64,000 nt of DNA from Latrodectus hesperus (lineage: Eukaryota; Arthropoda; Arachnida; Araneae; Theridiidae). Below, in pieces: positions 1-11,300 of this stretch. Position numbers and translations under genes: made by a program. The notes beneath the pieces are model-generated. The model made no database searches, was not told the origin of the DNA, and worked only from the letters and a program-made list of their open reading frames with translations. Each line of letters starts with the position of its first letter. The first letter of the stretch is position 1. Location of the stretch: assembly GCA_037975125.1 (NCBI GenBank), contig CM075860.1:38973391-39037390 (forward strand), in the 5' to 3' direction.

Positions 1-497
1 TATTTGCAATTAGAAACAAAAGATGGCCAAATAAAACAACTTTACTTTATCTCAGTTTGATACTTGAGCAAGAATCAATTTTCGTTAAAGAAGTTCCAAA
101 TATTGGCAATACTCTTGGATTTGATTAAAATACTTTTGGACAGCTCAATTGCAGTCATTGGACTAAAAAGTGCTCATGTGATGATACTGTGTAATAGTAA
201 AGTGTGCTTGTTCCATAAATAATATGCATTTCTAAATGTCATCACAGCAATCTTTGCTGTTATAAATAATGAAAAGTAAAAGCTATACTAAAATATTTAA
301 ACTGATAATCTCTTAAATTTTTTATGAGAAAGTTTATGTTAGATATGGCAGTAAATGATAACCATTTTTCCCTTTTATTCACTATCTCACTAAATTTATA
401 CAGTTACATATAATAATATGCACAAAACATACTTCATTTCGTTTTTTTGCAATAACAACATAACTGATGCCACTCAAAACAAACTAAACTGAAATCG
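1..497. other. No gene seen; may hold decayed LTR sequence
   Basis: AT-rich sequence. The part next to 498 may continue the LTR of the BEL/Pao remnant, but its end cannot be set. No exon of the plus-strand gene is recognised. Confidence 0.5.
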
Positions 498-1561
498 AAA
501 AAACAGAATAGGTTGTTTAAATGTAATCAGCCATACTAGACATACTCCCACCTTTGATGAAAGGGATTTTATCTAAACAAGTATTAAGTCTTAGACTCTC
601 TTTTAAAGTGTAAAATCCTTTAATCTTAAAGACAACTTTATAACTCGACCACTTCTGGTGACTCTCTCCTACAACATCTCCTGAAGATTTGCAAAGCTAT
701 TTTCTTCTTCAGCTACCTTCCTTTTCAAGACTTTCTTCAGATTGTATTTCTAATGGGTACAAACATTGAACCGGTTGCAGAAATTCTCCATGAGATGTTT
801 TAACTTTAACCAGTCTAACATTACTCTCTTTTCCAAGATATAATTGAACTATTCGTCTTTAAGGCCAAAGCATTCTTTTCTTATCTTCACTTTCCATTAA
901 AACTACATTACCAACTTTTAATTTAAAAAATGGTCTTTCACTCGCTTGTTTCAGAAATGAGTTTAAGGTGATATTGTGTTCTGAATCGCTTTTTTAATTC
1001 ATCACGAAGTTTTGCTGAGTTTATCTTATCTTTTTGTTAAGTTTATCTTATCTATATAGTCAGATCAGAAACACCAACTTCTGGAATTTCTTGTAAAAAC
1101 GTGGGAGTAATTGTTTTAACCTCTTCTGGATCTTCCAATTCTTAAGTTAATGGCCTGGAATTTATAATAGCCCCACATTCGAATAGCAAACTAAGCGATT
1201 CTTTTTAGGTTGAGGATGCATTCTTCAAGACTTTTCTCAGCATATTCTTAACGATTTGAATTAAGCGTTCCCGGAAACCACCTCAGCAAGCTGAGGGAGG
1301 ATTAAACTTCCAGTGAAGTTCATACCATTTTCGCTGTAAATTGCATGAGGAACGTCCACGCCTTGCAATAAATCTTTGCAAACTTAATAGAAAGCAATTC
1401 GTTGACAAGGAAGTCAACAGTTCCAGATGTATAGCTCTAAACACAACGCATGTATACAAAACAAACGATGCTTTTGTTCCACCTTTCAAAAACCAATGCA
1501 TCAGTTAATATGCTCGAAAATACAGAATAGGTTGGCTAAGTTTAATCAGCCATACTTGACA
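498..1561 (-). mobile_element. BEL/Pao LTR retrotransposon remnant, internally deleted
   Basis: On the minus strand, 1501-1270 encodes a BEL-type integrase piece (motifs RAIHLEL, FIARRG, then a frame-broken WKF-PP region). Around 920-715 it continues as the integrase C-terminal domain (LYLGKESN, VRLVKVKT, then a stop). A GGTGGGAGTATGT-type end follows at about 555-540, as expected where polypurine tract meets LTR. Two related segments of about 45 bp, 542-498 and 1561-1515, both begin TGTC on the minus strand and look like the first part of the LTR. The upstream one abuts the integrase directly, so gag, protease and reverse transcriptase are missing. Several frameshifts and stops make it non-functional. 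Confidence 0.75.
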
Positions 1562-1779
1562 GTTTGCACAAGTTTTTCTTTCTTGCATGTATTTTGTTAA
1601 TATTAAAATATATCAACATTCATTTTTCCTTCCTGTTTAATGTTTACAACAGAAGCAATAATATATCATCTGATTTTTTTTTTTTTTTTAGTATCAGTTT
1701 ATTACCTGCAATAGAAAAATGCAATTTTTGAGATATTTTAGCTATTTATGATCAATTAATAACCTATTATTAAAATTAT

Positions 1780-2288
1780 GTTGTTGTTACATATTGCCAA
1801 AAGAAATCCAATCCATCAACATCTGGCCATTCGCAAACAGACACAAATGCACATATATATGATAAAAATTCTAAAATCTTAAAGTCTAAAAAGCTAGAGG
1901 GGGAAGCATGAAAGAGTTCAGGACATGCAATCCCTGGCGATCCAATAAAGCTTGCAAACATCACCGCTTTGCTGAAATGCAGGGTCAAGGCCCTGACAGA
2001 CGAGGAGGTGGTTTTATTCATATTGTCTGTCTTGCAGATAAGGCAAAGACTACTAGTCAAGATGCTGATTTTCTTCAGGTGTTCAGCTAGACAGTCGTGG
2101 CCAGTGTTCAATCGAAAATTGGCTACAGCCTCTTTACGTGGTCTGTGACTGAATTTTTTCCAGTCATTTTTAATATTTTCCCATTGTTTGTCTCTGCATT
2201 TATTGGACAGATCCTTGTTATAGTTCATCATGATTTGCTCTTGCAAACATCTCTTAAGGGAATCCATTGGAACAGCACTCACCTCCAA
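1780..2288 (-). mobile_element. Non-LTR retrotransposon 3' fragment (jockey-like tail)
   Basis: A minus-strand frame holds the C-terminal tail common to jockey/R1-group LINEs: FRLNTGHDCLAEHL, then a Cys-rich SLCLICK, with a 1-nt frameshift after which DHLLVCQGLDPAF resumes. The rest of the element is absent, i.e. 5' truncation. The open 170-residue frame is misleading, because after the frameshift its sequence is out of register. Confidence 0.75.
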
Positions 2289-3894
2289 TTATTAAAATTA
2301 TAATAACCTTAAAAGTGCTTATTTTTCACCATAACAATCTATCAGTTATTTCCTGAAATAACTCTTTAAAATATGAAATATTCCATCAATTATAGATTTT
2401 AACTGAATTATACAATTAACTGTAATACATAAACTAAAAAAGATATTCCTTCATTATTTTTTTTCTTGATAATTTCAAATATTAGGTTTTTTGTTGAAGT
2501 AATCAGATTAAAGATTTAGGAATTTTGTCCCATTCTTCTTGATAACGATTTCTAAATTATATTGACTGTTATTTCCATGTACTTGACCAGTCAAGTGCTT
2601 GTAAAATTTTTCTATGAAGTTCAGATCAAGATTACTTTGATTCTTTCTTTCTGAAATAAAATTGTGGTTGATTTAAACATATAATAAGGTTTGTACAACT
2701 ACTGGAATTAGAAAATTTTTTAAGGGCCCTTGAAATTATTGCAATTTTGACTTGATTGCTTGAAAATCATGAATTAATCCTGAAATTTTTATTAACTTTA
2801 ATCTATTTATTTTTTGTTTGAAAATATTACTATTAAAATGCTGCTTTTACTTAATTATATGCATATTTAATTAAAAAATGTTTGAAATGAAATAAAAACT
2901 TATTTAACATGAATGTTGATACTCCTGTAAATTTCTTATTTGACACATGGAATTCTATTTATGGAAATCTACAAAACCTGAATATAATGAATATACCTTG
3001 CTTTAATATTTGAATTTAACTCGCCTAAAAATGAACCAAAACAACGTATTGGATAAAACTGGAGTCAGTGTTTCAGGTAATAGTTCTTATCATATGCAAA
3101 AACTCTCCATGCTGTCATAGAACTATCACCTGATTGCTTATTGAAAAAATTCGTAGATTATATTCATAAATTATGCCAGTAAATTATATTATATTTAAGC
3201 ATTGTAATTTAAAATTTTTTCACCAGAAATACATTTTCGTAGCATGCCAAGGCTGTTTTGCTTTGCTCAATTCAACTCCTCTTTGTTATGTTCAAGCAGC
3301 AAAAAAAGTTTTTTGATAGGCATTTAAATTAAATCTTAGATCACTTGTATGTGAGATAGTTTTAATGATCTGCTGTGCTATATTCTGAGTAAGCAAGTTT
3401 TGTTACAAACTAGAAAATTCATTTATCACAAACTGATAATCTACTCTTCGTACCAATTTTTAGTATTTTCCATAACAATTTTCTTAAAATGCTATGAATA
3501 ATGGTTATAGAACCTAAAATAATTTTGCATTACATTTTACAGATTACTCTATTTTACATTCCAATTTTCTTGAGCATTAAAAACCAACTTTTTAAGTTTC
3601 TTGCTCAGATAATTCTTTTCCACATGGCAGTTGTAAATTTCCTGATATAAAAAATGTAATTGTAATTTTCTTTATATTATTATTGGATTAAATCTTGTGT
3701 AAACCGGTACATGTTTGGCACGATTTCAAATTTTCAAGCCAAGCGCTACTTAATTATCTTATCAACTTGTGCACTCAAACTTGAGCTTTAGTAACTGTTG
3801 CAATCTCTCTATATTTTAGGTTTCAAATAACAACTTGGGGAGTATTATATTGTAATTACTTACATGGAAATATTACTTTAGCCTTTCATTCCTT

Positions 3895-4075
3895 CAGTGG
3901 GTCGATAAACTGAGTATCAAGCATACTTGGAAACTAAACACTGGGTGTTTCGCATTAGGTTGACCACCTAATCAGGATGTATGCTTTGGACCCCAGGGCC
4001 TCTTGGTCAAGAAAATAGATGGGCACTAAAGGCATTGGCCCACATAGGCTGTCGTGCCACAAAGTTTAGTTTTGA
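3895..4075. repeat. Probable interspersed repeat (SINE-like or LINE tail)
   Basis: A block of clearly higher GC and complexity than its surroundings, beginning CAGTGGGTCGATAAACTGAG and ending TGTCGTGCCACAAAG. It has small hairpins (CAAG-CATA-CTTG at about 3918; ATTAGGT-TGACC-ACCTAAT at 3954-3972). No protein frame and no clear Pol III boxes are seen. It resembles arthropod dispersed repeats from memory only. Confidence 0.45.
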
Positions 4076-5120
4076 AATTGCTAATAACTAGAAACTTATT
4101 TCACTTATATTATTAAAAATAAATATATTTAATGTCACACAGTCTGAAGTGGGAAAGCAAAAAATAAGTTAATAATGTTAATAACATATTTTAATGAAAA
4201 TTTTTATTCTATTTACTGGGCAGTGCCACCCACCTCAAAAACATGAGTGTAAATGCTCTTTAGAACAAGAGACAGCTAGACAATAAAGCTAAATCAATAA
4301 CATACAATTTTATGAAATCTCTAACTAGGAAGTGTGGCACTAACCTTAAAAACATCCGTGTAAATGGTATCAACTCCAAAAATAATTGAGCAGAGTAAAG
4401 TAAATCAATAATTTTAAATTGGCATACATTTTTATGGAAACTCAGTTTCTAATTCTATCTCAGTTTTTTAACAAGAATTGTAATTTACCATAAACTTTTC
4501 TATACTATACTTACTTATTTATATACTTATATTGTTCAAATATTTTTACATTGTACATAATGAATTATTACATACAACAGTAATTTTAATCAAATAACAG
4601 ATTAAGTATTCACTTTATCACTTGTAGAATTTATAAAAAAATGTAATTCATTTTATCTTTAACTGTGTACTTTTCACTAGAAACACATAATTAATTTTTT
4701 TTGAATTTTATTTACTTCAAAAATGAAATTACATTTTATATATTGCTATAAATCTAAATTTTGTGCTTGTATGTATAGGTTGAATCATAAAATCACAATA
4801 TTTCTGACAGTAATGTACAGGTTAGGCACATGAACCAGCTTGTAGGATTTAACCACATTATTGCTTGTACATTGTGTTGTTATGACTTACTTATTTATTA
4901 ATGATTTTGAATTAAAAAATATTTTGCTTATGCAAAATCGGAATTGCAGATTTATTATTCAGGATTATGTTGTCAGAAATAAACTTGCACACAATTTTTC
5001 TTTTAATAATTTCAGAGAATATGTATTTTAATTGCTTTAATCTTATTAATTTGGTCATTTTATGCAATTTACTCTTAAATTGAGTGTTACTTTACGTGTT
5101 CTTATTGTTATGAATGCCGC

Positions 5121-5153
<33 letters not shown>
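5121..5153 (+). repeat. (TG)10(TA)n microsatellite at a 3' splice site
   Basis: Ten TG units, then TA repeats, end 17 nt before the acceptor of the first visible hnRNP M-like exon, separated by a T-rich tract. GU-rich RNA here is a possible splicing-factor site. Confidence 0.95.
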
Positions 5154-5170
5154 GTTTTTTTTTAATTTAG

Positions 5171-5359
5171 GATTCTGGTGAGGCAGATAGAAGACGTGGG
5201 TCTGGTCGCGGTGCTGAAAGAGATTTTGTTCGAGGCAATGAGGGTTATGGAGTAAATGAATTTAGAGAACCACAGTTCAATACATATGGACTTAATCCAG
5301 AGTTTTTGAAGTCACTTGGTATTCATGGCCCCCTGAATAACAAAGTTTTCATTTCTAAT
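5171..5359 (+). CDS. HNRNPM/MYEF2: hnRNP M-like exon 1 of those visible (linker and RRM2 beta1)
   Basis: This 63-codon exon follows TTTAATTTAG and ends before GTAAGT, in phase 0 at both ends. It begins DSGEADRRRG, an Arg/Gly-rich piece expected just after RRM1, and ends with KVFISN, the RNP2 strand of RRM2, completed by the Leu opening the next exon. It is an internal exon because an acceptor, not a start codon, precedes it. A (TG)10-(TA)n tract lies immediately upstream. Confidence 0.92.
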
Positions 5360-8300
5360 GTAAGTAAAATTCTTAAAATTTTATGTAATAGGGTTAATGA
5401 CTCTTTGTGTTTAACTCTTTAATTTCAAAAAAATCTTATGTATATAAATCTAAACTATTTTTATTTATTTTTTTAAAAGATCTAAAGCATTGTATTTAAT
5501 AGTGACAATAAAATTTAGAAAGGCTGAATCAGTTTTTAATGTTCAAAATTGATTTGGATTTTATACTTGACAAATTCATTAAGTTTATTATATTGTAATG
5601 TCATGAATTATGTTGGAGTTGCATAATATGACTACTTATTGGATTTAAAAAGGAAAAATATAAGAAATAATTCAGAAAGGCAATTGGCATCTAGTTAAAT
5701 GGATACATTTTAGAAATGCCTGAAGAGATAAATGGCAGTGACTCTTAAATAAACACCTCCTTAACAAAAAATATTGAACATAATTTTTTACATAAAATAC
5801 ATCACATGTATGTAGTTGGAAGTAATTGTAAGTTCTGTCAACAAGGGCCGGATTTTCTTGACTTGAATAGAAAACATTTTTTATAATACTCTCTAGCATA
5901 ATGATAAAAGTGATATTAAATGCCACATGCTTATTTCTTATATAGGTTAAAATCAAACTTCATTTTACTGAAGGTCTGGATTTTACACCAATAAAACAAT
6001 CACTTAACTAAAGAAAAACAATGTTAAGAAAAAAAGTTGTTCTGAAAGCTAAAACAATTTTTTATATTTTAAATGTCTTGAATTTTTGGATTACTTTCAA
6101 TTTATACTAAAAATATTAAGAAAAGATTGCTAATATTAAATTTCAAAGAATTTGTGAAATATTTTCTTGAATAAAATTTCATATTTTATAAATAAAATGT
6201 TATTTTTTTGCATTCAAATTTTTAATGTTGGAAAATATCAACATATTCATAAATGTTATTTTTTTACTTTCCAGCTGGACTATAAAGTAACTGAAAAGAA
6301 ATTGGAAGAAATATTTAAAATTGCTGGTAAATTAGTTAAAGTTGAACTAAATGTGGACAATGAAGGCAAAAGTAAAGGACATGGTACAGCAGAGTATGAA
6401 AATCCACTGGAAGCAGTTCAAGCTATTTGTATCCTTTTATTTTCATCTATTTTCTGTTTTTTCCTTCTCATAAAAACTAGCAGTACGTAGGCAAGCCTAA
6501 CTCTCTCCCTCCCGATATTGGAAGTTTCTGCTATGTAATGAAACTTATTCTAATACTTTTCTAAAATAAGGTTATATAATCTTTGTGTATATATAAATGT
6601 ATATAAGAAAGATTTCATAACCTTATCGATGTACATACAGAGATCAAAGTTACTTTAGCAATATGATTGCTTAAATATTTTAAAATACATTGTATATTTT
6701 AATAATCATTGTAATAATCTTTTATGTTTTCCATTACATAATTTAATTATAAGAAGCTTCGAAACACAATTGTTTTATCGCTAATATGAGAAATCTTTGA
6801 TTTGTAATTGTTTCTATCAATGGCTCTTTCTAAGTGGTATTCTTAATCTATATTTACATGTTAGAAATTTTATATGAAGGCTACATGGTATGAACATATT
6901 AGTAAAGATATTTGATAACAAAAGAAAAAAAACTTTTCTTTTAAGAAAAAGCAAATGATGCGAGTAAATATTATTTAAGAGATTTTCTTAATCAGTTCTT
7001 TTGTGCTCAATGTGTTTGAATTTGTTGATATCCTTAATTTTTTCTAAGCTATGTTCAATGGTCAGAGATTGTATGCTCGAATTATGAATGTTCGAATGGT
7101 AAGTAATAAAAAGTTAGCTATAGCAGAATTGAAATAGTATTACGCATTATTATGAATTAGGTTAATAATAAATCATAATAAAAATAAAAGTAAATAATTT
7201 GTTTAAATAATTAGTTTATAATATTTTAAACCTAAATTACTTATGTAAGTAAAATTTTGGTAAAAATCATTTTTATTGTATCAATTTCTAAATTTGTATT
7301 TAAAATAAAAATAAATAAATAAAAAGGTATATTTTATTATTTGCAACTTAAAATATTCTGTGGATGACATGTATGCAGTACTTGTTTTGTAAAGAAGAAA
7401 TTCAGCTTTGAATAATGGAGATCTTAGCTTAACATAATATTTATAATTTGTGTTATATTAGTTACCAACAATATTTGTTAAAATATATTGCAGACCCATT
7501 GTTTTATTTAAATAACGGTGGGCATTTGGGTGACTATAACCCTTTGTCACAACAAGGTGGGAAACTGCTACTCATTTGTCTTTACCCAACAGGCATGAGT
7601 AAAATCAAATCATTGTGGCAAGTAGCGTTATCCATGCCATACCACCACAAAAACGTTTATAGAATGGACCACATTTGTACATCATCACAGAAGGAAGGAG
7701 AGGGAGGGAAAGTAACATCCATGCCCAAACTGAGATTCGAACCTGAGACCCACAACCCAAGAGTCAGGAATGCAAACCACTCAGCCATCAATGTTCCATT
7801 GTAAACTTTTTGGTGCCTTTCAAATGATTTTTTTAACTTATACAATTTTTCAGTGCCCAACAGATGCACAACATTGGGCTTATAGAATCTTGGTTGTAAA
7901 TTCTTTTATTCTATATGGTAACTCTTTACACACTTTTAGAAAATGGAGAAAATATTCTGTAAAAATGTTTAAGCCGAAGGATAAGTTTTATATAAACCAC
8001 ATGTTTTAGAGAATTTGTTAAATGGTTCAAAGTTGCAGTTAATTTGTTTTATTTTGAAGGGTTTGACATACCTGTAAATTACAGTAAAATAACCTATTAA
8101 TGATAACTGGAACATATAAAAATCTAATAATGTAGAGGGGCTGTCATTGTGTAATTTAGAGAACATTATAATTCTTAAAAGTTTGTAATTTTTTTTAGTG
8201 GTCTTAATGGTGTTTTTTAATTTACTTTATGAAATTTCTTCCTGATATAATAGTATCTTAATTCTTTTCCTATATAAAAGTACAAGCAATATGTATTCTT

Positions 8301-11300
8301 ATTTTGTTTTGAATTTAAATTTCTTGTTGAAAAATGTAATTCTAAAGTTGTAAGTGAAGAAAATAGTTTCTTCTATGATAAGTTATATAATTCTATGATA
8401 AGTTAATAATTCTTTTATGATAAGTTATATACCTTCTAAAAAACTTATTCTCACAAATGATGTGTTGCTTATAAAGTTTTATGCATTTAATCAAAAATGT
8501 GTTTGTAATAGATCTATTTGAGAATCTTCATTTGCAGAATGTTTTTTGCTTGAATTCTCTTTTTTGAAATTTTATTTGATATTCTTATGTGGTTTCATTA
8601 AGTGGTAACAAACATGCAATCTAACCAACCTTTTATTTTGCAGGATAAATTTGCTGAAGATGGTGATGCTTTGCCTTCAAAATTACCAAGTACATAAGAA
8701 TTCTTTATATAACTCTAATATTAACTTAAAAATTTTTAATACACTTAATTTTTAAAATGTATATGACAAGAATTTAAAGTTTCATGTGTCTGTATTTTTA
8801 TAGGTGGTCTTCACGGCATTGGAAAAGGACTTGGTATTAATGGACAACCGATGCAGTTCAATAGTAGGTTATTTCGATAAAAATTTTCTTAAGTTTGCTA
8901 ATAGTAGATTATTATGCAAAGGATTTTATAAGTTATATTAGATTCATATTTAATCTTTGGTTGATGTCTGGTTAAATTCTTCCCTGATTTAATAGTACCA
9001 GTATTTGTATTCATATTTTGCTTTGAATTTAAATTTGTTGACAAATGTAATTCTGAAGATGTATATTAAGAAAATTATATTGAAGGAAATAGTTTAATTC
9101 TTTTATGGCAAGTTATATATCTTCTAGAAAACTTATTCTCAAATAATGTGTTGCTTATGAAGTTTTATTTTTATCCGAGAAATAGCTGTCCCAGATTGTT
9201 TTCAGAAATAGTTTGCATATTTTCCTATATATAATTTGCAAATAATGTGTTAAAAAAGGTTAAAATTACATTGCGTGTATGCTGTCATGAATAACCTGAT
9301 AAAAAATGGTGAATTACAATTAAATTTATAAATGAATGACAGGTGGTGCTGAAATTTGTCATGACTTGGTAGACATATTTCAACTTAAAACCTGTTTTGC
9401 CCAATTACGTGCAAAACTGGGTGCATTTCCTAAAAAGGATGCTGCATTTATCCCTTTTATACATTTTTATCAGAGCTGTTTCATTCTGAAAATATTCAAA
9501 TTCATTTAATATTATGCAGACGTGAATACATATAAATTACATGACAAATTTTTAAAAATTGTAATAAACTTTTTAATGTAAGGTGGGAAATGAAGCATTG
9601 CAATATAAAAGAAAATGTGCAACCATTGTATAGTTTTTCTGGTCTAATTAGCTCTAGTTTAAAAAAATAACCATTATTATAAATGACAAACCAATGCACA
9701 GTTCGAGAATATTTCATTCATTTAATTACTAACAAAGCAAATGTATTTCATTTTTAAAATGTGTGTAACCTTTGTTTTTATAAATTATTAAAACATAAAA
9801 AAGGATGTTTTATTAATATCTTTTCAGAATTATTGCTCTGGAATACCAATTTGATGGCAATGAGGTGTATCCAAATAAGATCCAACCAGATGCATTTCTT
9901 GAAAAATGTTTCTTCTGAATTATAATTTTTAATCATTATTTTATTCTATTTGAACCCATATTATTAGCAAAGATCAATTTTCTGTTATTCACAGGAAAAA
10001 TTATGTGGTTTATTAATCCCTGGGAATTATGCTACACTTTTTCCTTTTAAAAGGTTTTGACAGTAGTGCACGACTGATGCGAATATACTTAATGAAGAAT
10101 ATTATATATTTTTGAAAAAGTATTGATAAATTTCCAGTTAATAATAATTCTGATAGCTCTGATATATTAGTCATGTACTTTCAAAAATGTTATTCTTTTA
10201 ATGGTGAAATATATTCTTTTCACCCTCCTCAGTATATTAGTTTTTATATAGCAAAATTAACATGCATTTTGGAGCTATTCTGTTAGGAAGTGTTTGGAAT
10301 ATTCAACAATATCTTGTGTTAGATCTTTCCCTTGTCAATTTTTACAAGTATATACAAATAACAAATTGGAGCAATGAGAAAAGCAGAAAGTTCCCTTTCA
10401 TGATTTACTTAAAATTAAAAACAAGGAAATCTATATTTGCTTTTGTTGGTGACATACTTATCACATACATACTAGAAATAAATGCATTAAAACCCTTCAC
10501 ATTGATAAAAAAAATGAGTATTAAAAATCTAAAATATCAAAGCAATTCTTGATTATGACTGATAAAGTCTTAAGACCCAAGATGCTGTAAACATCTTGGG
10601 TAAACTGATTTCTTGATGCATTTGTAGACAGAGAATTAACAAGTAACTTATTATACTTTCAAATGCTCTCAGAATTTCAACATTGAATGCATACATATGC
10701 TGTTCCTAATTCCAGATGGTGTAGCGAGCTGAAAATTCTTCTAAAAACACAAGTATAGGAAATATCTTGATCTTTAAAACCTTTGTAACCGTAAAACCCA
10801 AATACCCGAAAAAATGGTCAGGAGAAGTCTGTTCACACCTTACCAATGACAATCCAGGAGTCTCCATTCTCCATGAAGATTAAGATATTTAAGACCACTC
10901 TCTGGCTTTTTCCTTTAAATATTGAAATTGACATTATTGGAGTCCTTCCAAAGTACCAAATATGTACAGGAGGGATATTCTGTAGTGCATTTAATTCTCT
11001 CTCTCTCTCTTGATTGATTAAGAAGATTTTTATCTAATTTGAGCTGGTATTCCCATTCAGAATGTCAGCAGAGTCAGGCCTGTATAAACTAACAGTTTTT
11101 TTGTTACCATTCAAACCAACATGGGAGTGGACTTACTGAAAGTGTTTTGTGCGCTCATTAAAAAGCCGAACAACAATAAAAAGCATGTTGATCCTTGCAG
11201 TAAACACAGATTTGTTAGCCTAATGGTTAAAACTCTGGCCTCAATTACAACAGCTCATTATTTCAAATCCCAATTAGGCTTATGTGTTTCTCATGGTTTG

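Larger units (their letters stand above)
2305..5170 (+). other. Intron upstream of the first visible exon
   Basis: Because 5171 is preceded by an acceptor, this stretch is intron of the hnRNP M-like gene, at least in its 3' part. Apart from the repeat at 3895-4075 and the TG/TA tract I see only AT-rich single-copy-looking sequence. RRM1 exons were looked for and not found. Confidence 0.6.
8230..9171 (+). repeat. Diverged intronic direct duplication flanking exons 4-5
   Basis: Segment 8230-8482 and segment 8973-9171 align over most of their length, sharing TTGAATTTAAATTT, AAATGTAATTCT, and CTTATTCTCA through TGTGTTGCTTAT. They lie upstream of exon 4 and downstream of exon 5. Copy 1 contains an internal triplication of a TTCTATGATAAGTTA-like unit. 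Confidence 0.75.

Noticed and set aside
1776..2288. A 170-residue minus-strand gene
   Set aside because: It is a LINE tail with a frameshift; the C-terminal third is out-of-frame translation.
7448..7869. Two overlapping open frames on opposite strands
   Set aside because: Both run through a tRNA-derived SINE.
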